DNA of 64,000 nucleotides from Acanthococcus lagerstroemiae (Eukaryota > Arthropoda > Insecta > Hemiptera > Eriococcidae), in contig CM063106.1 of the NCBI GenBank assembly GCA_031841125.1, forward strand, positions 17,980,001 to 18,044,000. Direction: 5' to 3'. Positions 52,601-56,990 of the stretch are shown here, one piece after another. The notes under the pieces were generated by a model. It ran no database searches, was not told where the DNA came from, and was given only the letters and a program-made list of their open reading frames with translations. Within the stretch, counting starts at the first letter, position 1. Each line of letters starts with the position of its first letter. The position numbers and the translations under genes were made by a program.

Positions 52601-55600
52601 ATTTGCAAGAATTTTAATGGCCGAATTTCTTGTACTTCTCCACCGCGGCAATAATTCATAATTTTTCATTTCAAAATCGAGTGCAAGTACACGGTATGAG
52701 AATCAATACATAAGTATTTTGGCCTGTAGAATTCGAACAATCACAAAATTTTCAAGAAAAATAGGTTAATGACCGGCAAAGTGCGTGTTTTACTAATCTT
52801 TCAACGATACATTGCTCTGTTTTAGCTGAGTATGCTGAGCCACCATTTTCATCTTAGAAGTTAACATAAAAATGGCGGTTTAGCCGACTCGGGTTTATAG
52901 TGCTCTAGTTTTAGATCAAATATTTCAAGTATGTTCATGAGCCTCATACAGAGTACAAAGTTTGTACAACACTGATCCGCGTCCCAAGTCCCTATGAGAA
53001 ATCCTGCAATATAGATTCTCGCAAGTGGAATTTTCTTACCCTATATACCTAGAATAGTGATATCCATGCAATATTTTCACTCATTTTTGAAAATTTGGAG
53101 AATCCCTGAATAACCGAAGCACTATAAAGAGCCCTGCGCGCAAGATTCATACAAATTCGAATCCTGCAGTACAAAGTGCTTAATTAATACACATTACACT
53201 TTTTGAAAAATTTGATCATGGTTTCCTCCCTCGGGACGTCGTAAAGGGTCCAAGGGAAAAATTCTAATCTTGGAAATTGAAATTCTCTAGCTCAAAATAC
53301 CTACAGATTAAAATAAATAATGATCGCATCAAATCTCAAACGTTTCAAAGAATTAATGCGAGCTCAAATGACTTTTCAGACCAGAGTGAGAGGTACCCAA
53401 TCCCGAACCAACTTTCGCTGCGCCTCCGAAAGACCCGAATCACTAATTTTGATTCGGTCAAATTATCCAACTTTCAGGGTTGTTCAAGAGTAACCCATTG
53501 TCCTTATCACCGTTCCAGTCTATATTTATGAGCCTGGAAGAGATTTGGACCATTTCAAATCATTGGTAAAATTGTTCGAATTTCAAAATGTGATCTCAAT
53601 CGGTCGGATAATTCAAGGTTCAGGGTTGTTTGAAAGTAACCCATTTTCCTCATCCAGGGTGTCCACTTTTTTCTGAGAATAAAATTCCCTGACTTTTCCC
53701 GATTTTTTCTGGTTGGTTTTTTCAGTCCATTTTCCAACTTTTTCGTAACAAACAAATTATTCAAAAAAAAAAAAAAATTGTACAATACTTTCCACATCAT
53801 AAAATTTTCTTTAAAATGCCCAGACTTTTCCAAGGCTTGCAGAATTCCCTAACTTTTTTTAAATTTTCTTTCAAAACTCTCCGACTTCTCCCTGACATTC
53901 AGGATTTCCAGAAAAGTGGCCATCCTGTCATCATCGTTCCAGTCTATACTTATGAACTGAGGAAAAGTTCGCAGGATTTCGAATCAATGGGAACATTGTT
54001 CCAATTTCGAAACATGTCCTCAGAAATTCGAATCATGAATTACGAATACTGATTGATCAAATGATTCAAGATTCAGGGTTGCTTGAAAGTAACCCATTCC
54101 AGTGTATATTCAGTGTCTACAAAATACAAATTTGTAAAATTTCAGAGTGTCTACCAAATACGAAATTTTCAAAAAGTATGATTTTTGGAGGATTTTCGTG
54201 TGACTTTTCTACGATCTTTTTTCAGAAAATTTCCACACCTGAACAGAATTCTCACAAGGAAGAACCATAAATTCAAAAACATGCTAATTGCAAAAACGAA
54301 AACTTTGAACACACTTAAATAATAACAAACGAATTATTGCACAGAATTTTGCAAAGAACACAATTTTTCGACTACATTTCAATTTGGCCATATTTCGATA
54401 AAAAATATTGCGATTGTTCAGGAAAAATTACCAAATTTGTAATTATAGGCAATTCTACGACTTTTGCATGACTTGCATAGCCACTGCCTCACTTGTAGTA
54501 CTTTTGTATGACATATGACCGGCCGACACCCTGAATTCATGTCTTTTCACAATCTTTCCATGACTTTTTTCACGGGCTCACAATACTGGGGGTCTGGTTG
54601 ACTGAGTGAATAGCGCGCTGGTCTCGGAATCCGGAGGTCCCGGGTTCGAACCAACGTAGCAACTCGCAACATTTCGACCTAGGCCGGTTTTTTGGTAAGA
54701 TGAGAAGAGGGCTAAGACAGCCCTAACAGCCTCCCCGACGTCTCTGAGGTAATGCTCGAAAGGGCGGATTGGCAGGGCGCGGGTTAAGAATAATATTAGA
54801 AAAGAGGCTCGCAATACTCATGTTAGGGGTCCTAAATTTCGAAAACAAAAACTAATCTTATAATCTTGGCGTTTCAGTGGTACTTGTTTAATTTCTTCCT
54901 TTACCAATATTTTGGAGTACATACTGAAAAAAAGGAAAATGATAAAATAATAAATTTACCAATATGTACATTACAAATTCGTCCTTTCTTTCAATGTGAG
55001 AATGGAAATGAAATCGGCTCATGTCACCACCATAGAACATAGACCATACCCACCATATCAAGTATATACTGTCAAACAGAGCATCTTGGAGCAGCCTTAG
55101 TATCCATTTTGGAGTGTGAGTGAACTTGGTAATATTCCATTTGAAGGGTGTGCCAATTTACTTTTTCTTCTTCTGTAGTTCAAAGCGCTTTCGGCTATTA
55201 TGCCATCATCAGTGGAGTACCAAAGCGCTCTGGACTACAGAAGAAGAAAAAGTCAATTAGCACACTCTACAAATGGAATATTGGAACAGTCTAGTAACTT
55301 GGAACACACAAGCAGACACGCGTAGGAGCCATCTTACTTGCCCGCTTATGCTAATCCCAGAACCTCTCCCGTCACTTATGAACAGGAGCAGTGAACGGTC
55401 GAAATTCATGAATACTGTGCAAGTCTGGTGGTACGTCTTAAAGTACCCGGCTGTTTCAAGATACCCCAGTTGACGATACAAGCAATCACTTGTCACGAAT
55501 CATTGAACATAATCAACAGTTAGGCATGCTGTGCTGCTGCCTACACTCTATTTTTTCAATTTTTTCCAGATGAATTTGGAGAGAATTCATGATTTTTGAG

Positions 55601-56310
55601 AAAAGGCAAACTGAACTCGATTCATGACTTTTTCATAACGTTCATGACTGGTAGACACTCTGATATTTATAACACTGGAAGAGACTAGTAGGGTTTCGAA
55701 TCGGTGGGAAAACTGTTCGAATTTCGAAACACGACCTCGGAAATGATTCGAATCACTAATCTCAAATATGATTCGATGCTACCCATTCCTGCTTGAAAGT
55801 AGATAATATAGGCGTATCTCTATCCGGTATTTGCAAAATCCAGTGAACATGAAACGAATATAGCCCAGAAATTCATCGTCTACACCCGAGGCGAAACATT
55901 TCATAAACGAACAAATTATTAGTGCAAGGTTAACGAACAATGATACAGAATTACATTTTTCTCTCTTTTTCATTTTTAAATACCATATTGATGTAATTGT
56001 GCCTGTAGGCGGGAAGAAGAATGTCATATACGAACGAGTGTTTCGAGTAAAATCGAACGACACTGTCGAATTTCGTTTTGTGTTTTTCACACGACAAAAT
56101 GGTTCGTTCCCCTCACCTAGAGGAAACGTTCCGTTATTCGATAAAATACTGGTACAAAAGAGAGACAGAGAAGGGAAAAAATAGTAAATTACCCGTAATC
56201 TCCAGCAGAAGCTCCGCCAACTACAGACATATTATAATGATCATGTGTAGTCGAATACATTTGATGACCAGCTGCTGTTTTACCAACATCACCGTTCATG
56301 TGTACATAAC
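7003..56310 (-). CDS. Larp4B: La-related protein 4 (LARP4/LARP4B-type), spliced gene, whole span
   Basis: LARP4-family proteins bind poly(A) and AU-rich mRNA in the cytoplasm through a La motif plus RRM, interact with PABP and RACK1, and stabilise or boost translation of mRNAs. Eleven coding exons on the minus strand run 56310-56193, 27485-27312, 21410-21274, 17088-16976, 14674-14534, 12321-12036, 11538-11378, 11252-10884, 8265-8020, 7913-7712 and 7626-7003. Family blocks appear in the expected order. All junctions are GT/AG and the phases chain without conflict apart from one extra base at 12300/12301. Allowing for that base, the product would be about 850 residues if translation starts at 56299 and stops at 7003, slightly longer than the vertebrate proteins. 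The N-terminal PAM2w-like PABP-binding motif of vertebrate LARP4 is not seen. Introns range from 85 bp to 28.7 kb. The symbol follows the fly orthologue name and is assigned by family resemblance. Confidence 0.92.
7712..7913 (-). CDS. Larp4B: LARP4 exon (linker after FPPLP block)
   Basis: Acceptor CTTTACAG precedes 7913 and donor CAA|GTGAGT lies at 7712/7711. The first base completes a Gly codon split with the upstream exon, giving [12 protein letters not shown]. The product is acidic and polar ([20 protein letters not shown]) with no known domain. It occupies the place of the weakly conserved LARP4 segment after the FPPLP motif. Flanking introns are 106 bp and 85 bp, among the shortest of the gene. 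Confidence 0.88.
8020..8265 (-). CDS. Larp4B: LARP4 exon with FPPLP motif
   Basis: Acceptor GATGTAG precedes 8265 and donor GG|GTATGT lies at 8020/8019. The exon encodes [20 protein letters not shown], then [16 protein letters not shown], matching the basic tract and FDL...FPPLP motif shared by LARP4 and LARP4B. It continues through an Ala/Ser/Pro-rich stretch to [10 protein letters not shown]. The exon starts in phase 2 (AG|G), consistent with the preceding exon. The FPPLP motif is one of the strongest family markers outside the La module. Confidence 0.93.
8266..10883 (-). repeat. LARP4 intron of 2.6 kb with degenerate GACTTNTTC-type repeats
   Basis: About 8930-9110 and 9385-10160 consist of loosely repeated TTCCAGACTT, TTTTCCAAGACT and similar words, roughly every 12 bases, separated by a G-rich tract (9201-9225) and a unique stretch. 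On the minus strand the same block translates into repeating [18 protein letters not shown] residues, which is an artefact of the repeat and not a gene. No transposase or RT sequence is visible. Confidence 0.6.
10884..11252 (-). CDS. Larp4B: LARP4 exon (Ser/Gly/Thr-rich linker)
   Basis: Acceptor AGTACTAG precedes 11252 and donor AG|GTATGT lies at 10884/10883. The exon encodes [20 protein letters not shown] and a long Ser/Gly/Thr-rich stretch, ending [15 protein letters not shown]. Length is 369 nt with phase 2 at both ends, matching both neighbours. It is expected to be disordered. Its position after the aromatic/proline block and before FPPLP matches the variable linker of LARP4 proteins. 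The exon is CpG-rich compared with the introns. Confidence 0.9.
11378..11538 (-). CDS. Larp4B: LARP4 exon with [12 protein letters not shown] block
   Basis: Acceptor TCTCGCAG precedes 11538 and donor AG|GTAAGT lies at 11378/11377. It encodes [20 protein letters not shown] and then [20 protein letters not shown], the aromatic/proline-rich segment C-terminal to the RRM in LARP4 proteins. The next residues ([14 protein letters not shown]) are basic. The exon is 161 nt and phase 0 on entry. Confidence 0.93.
12036..12321 (-). CDS. Larp4B: LARP4 exon finishing the RRM, with an apparent 1-base insertion
   Basis: Acceptor TTTTTAG precedes 12321 and donor TAT|GTGAGT lies at 12036/12035. The exon opens in phase 0 with GKPIAAR, matching the GKPI.AR signature at the end of the LARP4 RRM. 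The continuing frame then meets a stop, while the next frame reads [15 protein letters not shown] and stays open, in phase, to the donor. The expected ARI join needs one base fewer at 12300/12301 (GG on the + strand). The rest is Pro/Tyr/Thr-rich ([14 protein letters not shown]). The insertion could be an assembly or read error, a real disabling allele, or strain variation. All other exons are intact. Confidence 0.88.
12745..13068 (+). pseudogene. MULE transposase C-terminus with SWIM zinc finger
   Basis: An open frame in a LARP4 intron, opposite to the host gene, reads [19 protein letters not shown], then [18 protein letters not shown], then [16 protein letters not shown] [19 protein letters not shown]. 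The CxC...CxH spacing is the SWIM finger found at the C-terminus of Mutator-like (MULE) transposases, and the basic GRP tail is typical of that group in animals. No start codon, no upstream DDE domain and an in-frame stop just before it show a truncated relic. A T-rich run follows the basic tail. Confidence 0.85.
13520..13684. mobile_element. Fold-back element with GCGCCCGTCGATGCCG arms
   Basis: Two arms of about 80 bp (13521-13602 and 13604-13683) are near-perfect reverse complements with almost no loop. The inner part shares GCGCCCGTCGATGCCGAATT and a TACGC centre with a second copy at 41934-42020. This is a MITE-like or fold-back element without coding capacity. Confidence 0.85.
14534..14674 (-). 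CDS. Larp4B: LARP4 exon, second part of the RRM
   Basis: Acceptor GTTCTAG precedes 14674 and donor CAG|GTAAAA lies at 14534/14533. It is 141 nt and phase 0 at both ends. It encodes [20 protein letters not shown] then [20 protein letters not shown] then EEVREFQ, matching the LARP4 RRM from the LF.....CP block to the YKYLREEV.TFQ helix and strand. The RRM sits next to the La motif and helps define the family's RNA preference. Confidence 0.96.
14860..15420. repeat. CpG-rich cluster of nested ACACGATGCGTCCAA hairpin repeats
   Basis: At least five occurrences of CTACACGATGCGTCCAA variants (near 14862, 14940, 15029 and 15218, with the reverse complement near 15265) are mixed with TCCAACGTTGG palindromes and TGTCCCAACATTGG words in both orientations. 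Open frames exist on both strands only because the repeat lacks stops. It looks like several short terminal-inverted-repeat elements inserted in or rearranged with each other, in the intron before the RRM exon at 14534-14674. Confidence 0.8.
15216..15283. mobile_element. 67-bp perfect-ended hairpin element, copy 1
   Basis: Ends GGCTACACGATGCGTCCAA and its reverse complement, with a small centre containing CCAACGTTGG. Nearly the same unit stands alone at 16478-16546. This could be an extremely short MITE. In RNA it would form a precursor-like hairpin. Confidence 0.75.
15440..15600. repeat. Degenerate GCAGAATTTT repeat
   Basis: The word GCAGAA recurs about ten times within 160 bases, with related copies near 16390-16460. 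Simple decayed repeat. Confidence 0.5.
15739..16027. mobile_element. CAGGGTGTCTACC-ended nonautonomous element (copy a)
   Basis: Bounded by CAGGGTGTCTACC at the left and GGTAGACACCCTG at the right. The interior is AT-rich with no protein. The same termini recur at 26824, 28450, 45917, 49393, 53655 and 54143. CAGGG ends are typical of hAT-type elements, but no clear target duplication is seen at this copy. Confidence 0.75.
16478..16546. mobile_element. 67-bp hairpin element, copy 2
   Basis: Same ends and CGTTGG centre as 15216-15283, placed in otherwise unrelated AT-rich intron sequence. That supports a mobile unit rather than local duplication only. Confidence 0.75.
16976..17088 (-). CDS. 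Larp4B: LARP4 exon joining La motif to RRM
   Basis: Acceptor GTTTTCAG precedes 17088 and donor AAG|GTATAT lies at 16976/16975. The first two bases complete a Glu codon split from the upstream exon. It encodes [20 protein letters not shown] then [17 protein letters not shown], matching the last La-motif strand (VDE.G.KVRP) and the first RRM strand and helix ([16 protein letters not shown]). Length is 113 nt, leaving phase 0. Confidence 0.97.
17775..19030. mobile_element. Large composite fold-back enclosing a mariner fragment
   Basis: The left outer arm (17775-18075) and right outer arm (18755-19030) are inverted copies sharing, for example, GACTATCCACTGTA and ACAGCGCGTTGAATGAAAGT. Left of the centre a unit of about 137 bp containing AAGGAGTCGTGG repeats three times (around 18111, 18250 and 18385). 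The centre contains mariner transposase sequence. The structure could be a rearranged mariner-derived inverted duplication. Confidence 0.75.
18410..18730 (+). pseudogene. mariner (Tc1/mariner, DD34D-type) transposase fragment
   Basis: From 18410 the frame reads [18 protein letters not shown], then [17 protein letters not shown]. This fits the mariner block HDNA.PHTS...HPPYSPDLAP.DF containing the second and third catalytic Asp. The third Asp is Asn here, two residues of HPPY are missing, and stops interrupt the frame. Past a T-rich insert, 18575-18725 reads [12 protein letters not shown] and, after frameshifts, C-terminal residues resembling [10 protein letters not shown]. It is dead. Confidence 0.85.
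19085..19480. repeat. GC-rich SINE-like block
   Basis: A sharp island of higher GC in AT-rich intron. ATACTCGAAAGGGTAG followed by GAGGCCAGGGG resembles the tail part of the tRNA-derived SINE at 54590-54830 (ATGCTCGAAAGGGCGG). GCTTGCGTGCATCGCTATACG also matches 59165-59185. No clean internal promoter is seen in this copy. Confidence 0.55.
19955..20060 (+). repeat. Fragment of TTTGCCGATTTTTCAATC repeat family
   Basis: Contains AAATTTGCCGATTTTTCAAT and an A-rich tail with AAACAAACAAACAAAG. Related longer copies lie at 25862-26140 (opposite strand) and 29180-29470. Confidence 0.6.
21274..21410 (-). CDS. Larp4B: LARP4 exon, core of the La motif
   Basis: Acceptor TTTCCAG precedes 21410 and donor G|GTACGT lies at 21274/21273. 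The exon encodes [20 protein letters not shown] then [20 protein letters not shown] then TEVLR. This is the central La motif with the YL.SQMD and VPI.TVA.F signatures of LARP4. Length is 137 nt, entered in phase 2 and left in phase 1, in agreement with both neighbours. The La motif is a winged-helix RNA-binding fold. Confidence 0.97.
25862..26140 (-). repeat. Dispersed repeat with C-tract, copy of 29180-29470
   Basis: Begins with GGGGGTTAACCCCCCCCCC, then AATTC/AACATTTGTTTATTT and GATTGAAAAATCGGCAAATT, ending near CCAAATTTCGTCTCTG. It is the reverse complement arrangement of 29180-29470. No protein is encoded. Confidence 0.75.
26824..27196. mobile_element. CAGGGTGTC-type element (copy b)
   Basis: Left end CAGGGGGTCTACAG, right end CTGTAGACACC. 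The interior has AGGACTTTTAGGACCT-like runs as in other copies. Moderately diverged. Confidence 0.55.
27312..27485 (-). CDS. Larp4B: LARP4 exon, start of the La motif
   Basis: Acceptor TTTGTTTAG precedes 27485 and donor AAA|GTAAGT lies at 27312/27311. It encodes [20 protein letters not shown], a Tyr/Asn-rich stretch, then [20 protein letters not shown]. The last block is the first La-motif helix with the conserved Gln and YYFS residues that line the RNA pocket. The split Lys codon continues as [10 protein letters not shown] in the next exon. Length is 174 nt, entered and left in phase 2. Confidence 0.96.
27795..27832. repeat. (CT)n plus poly-T
   Basis: CT dinucleotide run followed by T11. 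Simple sequence. Confidence 0.85.
28450..28792. mobile_element. CAGGGTGTC-type element (copy c)
   Basis: Starts CAGGGTGTCTACAGG and ends near ATAGATACCCT. The interior has CTTCCTGACCAACTTTC-like words. Decayed. Confidence 0.6.
29180..29470 (+). repeat. Dispersed repeat with G- and C-tracts
   Basis: From GAGACGAAACTTGGAC through a G10 tract, TTTTTCAATCAACA, AAACAAACAAACATTC, to a C12 tract. Inverted copy of 25862-26140 with partial similarity to 19955-20060. Homopolymer tracts sit at both ends. Confidence 0.75.
30893..31415. mobile_element. Fold-back element, about 0.52 kb
   Basis: Inverted arms share GCAGGTTGCCTA with TAGGCAACTTGC and GGTCATACTCTCGG with CCGGAGAGTATGACC. The loop is about 150 bp. 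Arms are diverged by substitutions and small indels. No coding capacity. Confidence 0.75.
31530..31890. mobile_element. Fold-back element, about 0.36 kb
   Basis: Arms pair AACGCTAAAAATAC with GTATTTTTAGCGTC, TTGCACTAGTG with CACTAGTGCAA, and GGCAACATAGCAGAT with ATCTGCTATGTTGC. It lies directly after the previous fold-back. Confidence 0.8.
32150..32385. mobile_element. Fold-back element with CTGTTTGCAAATAG arms
   Basis: Arms pair CTGTTTGCAAATAG with CTATTTGCGAACAG and GTCAATGTGAACAA with TTGTTTACATTGAC. The interior is CA-rich. Confidence 0.7.
33112..33158. repeat. Pyrimidine tract followed by (GA)n
   Basis: T/C-rich run directly followed by GAGAGAGAGAGAGAGA. Self-complementary simple sequence. 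Confidence 0.75.
34263..34570 (+). repeat. Three-copy tandem repeat, unit 86-115 bp
   Basis: Each unit contains TTTTCACATTGAAGAGG, an AAAATAG... segment and CTACAAAGAACAAACAGGAA then GTGTTCACAGGTTC. The middle copy has an internal deletion of about 25 bp. Not coding. Confidence 0.9.
36301..36605 (+). mobile_element. Penelope-like element 3' fragment
   Basis: It matches 6340-6640: the AAAACAAAACAACCTAATAA stretch of the GIY-YIG end, then the terminal repeat with CTGGTGATGGCATAACAGCCGAAAA and GAATTGGCACACCCTA. The core reads CTGGTGA instead of CTGANGA. A 5'-truncated insertion of the same family. Confidence 0.85.
38654..38742. repeat. Stem-loop of AAGGCTACAGAAACGAT arms
   Basis: Arms 38654-38679 and 38716-38742 pair through AAGGCTACAGAAACGAT with two small mismatched positions, with a 36-base loop. 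Confidence 0.85.
38742..38925 (+). repeat. Two-unit tandem repeat (GCGTCGATGCGAT unit)
   Basis: Both units carry GTAACATA.AGCGTCGAT, ATCTG...CGA.A.TATCTGCG and AGTTTG. The period is about 90 bp. Confidence 0.75.
38945..39063. repeat. Near-perfect palindrome with 52-bp arms
   Basis: 38945-38996 and 39012-39063 are almost exact reverse complements around a 15-base centre. Arms include CCTCGTATTCGCCTGCGAGC and CAGCCTGCGAGTACTA. GC-rich compared with the intron. Because the arms match, both strands encode the same short MVLAGEYE peptide, which is not a gene. Confidence 0.95.
41088..41111 (+). repeat. Poly-A run
   Basis: A23 run, not attached to a recognisable retrotransposon. Confidence 0.85.
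41511..41679. mobile_element. 169-bp MITE-like fold-back
   Basis: Terminal arms pair CCGGTGTACACGATCA with TGATCGTGTATACTGGG and CTATATTGA with TCAATATA. A second internal pair is AAAATTCCA with GGAATTTT. No coding capacity. Confidence 0.8.
41934..42020. mobile_element. Fold-back copy sharing arms with 13520-13684
   Basis: Arms AAAAGCGCCCGTCGATGCCG (41934-41953) and its exact reverse complement (41989-42008), with a TACGC centre. GGATCCAAAATGG follows the right arm, parallel to GGATACAAAATGG in the copy at 13640. Confidence 0.9.
44300..45450 (+). mobile_element. Nonautonomous repeat, inverted relative to 59400-60030
   Basis: 44315-44640 matches the reverse complement of 59690-60030 almost throughout, and 45120-45235 and 45366-45450 match the reverse complement of 59400-59650. 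The copy here is interrupted by about 0.45 kb that includes the fold-back at 44948-45120. No transposase is seen. Confidence 0.8.
44948..45120. mobile_element. Fold-back nested in the 44300-45450 repeat
   Basis: Arms 44948-45015 and 45051-45120 pair through GAAACACC..GAGTACTGACATC and CCAATAATTCACAATTT-like segments with few mismatches. It is absent from the related copy at 59650, which supports insertion. Confidence 0.85.
45917..46274. mobile_element. CAGGGTGTC-type element (copy d)
   Basis: Left CAGGGTGTCTAACG, right GTTAGACACCCTG, 358 bp. The interior includes TAGGACTTTTATAG and a (CT)n run. Ends are well preserved. Confidence 0.8.
47631..47880 (-). pseudogene. mariner transposase C-terminal fragment
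   Basis: From about 47877 downwards one frame reads [20 protein letters not shown], the block around the third catalytic Asp of mariner. After a frameshift near 47815 the next frame reads [20 protein letters not shown] and later [21 protein letters not shown], the mariner C-terminus (RWDKCI.K.GDY). The catalytic HDN block is absent upstream. It is a dead copy of a different mariner lineage from 18410-18730. Confidence 0.9.
47950..48340. repeat. CTTCCGGCTTCTAG-type degenerate tandem repeat
   Basis: GGCTTC, ACTTCC and CAGCTTC words recur every 7-8 bases in two blocks separated by about 130 bp of T-rich sequence. It appears inserted inside the mariner relic. GTCGGAAG words at 50325-50390 are similar on the other strand. 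Confidence 0.65.
49393..49638. mobile_element. CAGGGTGTC-type element (copy e)
   Basis: Left TAGGGTGTCTAACAAA, right GATAGACACCCTG, 246 bp. The interior has TACTGGACTTTCATTGG and TTATTGGACTTATTGGACC words typical of the family. Confidence 0.75.
49843..49955 (+). repeat. 36-bp tandem repeat, three copies
   Basis: Units beginning CTACGTCTGTCTAACTGCCT, CTACGTCTACATAGTGGCCT and CTACATCTGTTCAACTGCCT. As the unit is a multiple of three, the + frame gives a 12-residue Leu-rich repeat ([16 protein letters not shown]) in a 67-codon frame, which I regard as incidental. Confidence 0.85.
53395..54110 (+). repeat. Tandem repeat (~180 bp unit) split by an insertion
   Basis: Units carry CAGGGTTG.T..AAGTAACCCA then CATC..CGTTCCAGTCTATA and TTCGAATTTCAAA-like parts. 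Copies lie around 53395-53510, 53515-53654 and 53928-54110, with a further diverged one at 55660-55800. Copy 2 and copy 3 are separated by the element at 53655-53927. Confidence 0.8.
53655..53927. mobile_element. CAGGGTGTC-type element with empty-site evidence (copy f)
   Basis: Left CAGGGTGTCCACTTTT, right AAAAGTGGCCATCCTG. The flanks TCCTCATC and TCATCATC are a 7-of-8 match and would be an 8-bp target duplication, as for hAT elements. The neighbouring tandem unit near 53505, reading TCCTTATCACCGTTCCAG, shows the uninterrupted sequence. Confidence 0.8.
54143..54533. mobile_element. CAGGGTGTC-type element (copy g)
   Basis: Left CAGAGTGTCTACC, right GGCCGACACCCTG, 391 bp. The interior has TACGACTTTTGCATGACTTG words. 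Ends more diverged. Confidence 0.65.
54588..54830 (+). mobile_element. tRNA-derived SINE
   Basis: The head contains a box A-like TGGTTGACTGAGTG and an exact box B-like GGTTCGAACC with about tRNA spacing, including TAGCGCGCTGGTCTCGGAAT and CCGGAGGTCCCGGG, typical of tRNA-related SINE heads. The head is followed by a non-tRNA body with CCTCCCCGACGTCTCTGAGG and ATGCTCGAAAGGGCGG. These are the internal promoter elements for RNA polymerase III. No CCA or full cloverleaf acceptor stem pairing is seen, so it is not a functional tRNA gene. Body sequence recurs at 19380-19410. Confidence 0.78.
55129..55285. mobile_element. Head-to-head Penelope terminal repeats
   Basis: An inverted pair of the terminal sequence seen at 4490-4657 and 6478-6640, with no element body: the left arm ends with AGTGGAGTACC and immediately continues as the right arm from AAAGCGCTCTGGACTACAG. 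On the minus strand the left arm has an intact CTGATGATGGC...GCCGAAA core. Confidence 0.85.
56193..56310 (-). CDS. Larp4B: LARP4 first coding exon
   Basis: Acceptor GTTGTAG precedes 56310 and donor GG|GTAATT lies at 56193/56192. The coding frame in register with the next exon reads [20 protein letters not shown] then [19 protein letters not shown] 56299-56297 is the best in-frame start, because reading back through the proposed upstream exon meets no in-frame ATG before a stop. Asn/Tyr/Gly-rich and probably disordered. If another 5' exon is used, this Met would be internal. Confidence 0.82.
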
Positions 56311-56686
56311 CTACAACATATACAAATCGATTAGCGGGTTGCATTATACAGTCTTCATTCAAATTCCAAAAATATACATCAATGGGCTCGACAAATGTAC
56401 TAGTGAAAATTAGCGACACAAAATGAAGTACTAATTGTTACAATACATTTAAAAAAAAAAAAAAAAGGTAAGACAATCATTTGACAGATAGACCGATCAT
56501 TTGGTACATTTTTTGTCGGTCATATAGCAAACATTATCAGAATGATTCAATCAATTTATAAAATGACTTCGGCTGATTCAATATCGTTTAAAGGTCTGAT
56601 AGAAGCAAAATATTTCGATATCGGGCGGGTATGTCCGGTACGCAACGGGATTATGTATTTTATCGATGCATCCGTTCATAACTCAC

Positions 56687-56990
56687 CGTGTTGGTTCGTG
56701 CGGTTAACGAATACGCCATGCCATCGATCAGACAGTTAAATGACTCCGAAAAACGACACGACCAACATGTGAGCAAAAAATATTCATTTTGCGAACACGG
56801 CGACGGCGGTGAATGTCAGGGACGAAGAATAATTTGCGACGGGGAGCGAGTGCAGCAGGTTTCACGACCCATACGACAATAAATTTACACGAGTAATTTC
56901 GCACCACTTTGCATCGCACCAATTGTGGATCATAATTGTAAACGTGGCTCACGCGCAAATTCGGGTAGCTGGACAAATGCTTCGGTCACA
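56687..56990 (-). other. Candidate non-coding first exon of LARP4
   Basis: Strong donor ACG|GTGAGT at 56687/56686 in a locally CpG-rich stretch (56600-56990), 376 bp upstream of the first coding exon. The right boundary is arbitrary. It contains an ATG at 56719-56717 that would open a short upstream frame. Evidence is the splice donor, CpG content and position only. Confidence 0.4.

Larger units (their letters stand above)
27486..56192 (-). other. Giant 28.7-kb LARP4 intron
   Basis: It separates the N-terminal exon from the La-motif exons. I found no host exon inside. It is filled with fold-back elements, tandem repeats, Penelope and mariner relics and homopolymer tracts, listed separately. 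Stretches not listed, such as 32400-34250, 37000-38640, 39500-41500, 42030-44300, 46280-47540 and 50000-53380, contain only short unrecognised frames and AT-rich sequence. Confidence 0.85.

Noticed and set aside
54588..54665. Functional tRNA gene
   Set aside because: Box A/B-like sequences are present, but acceptor-stem pairing and anticodon arm are not convincing, and a SINE body follows.
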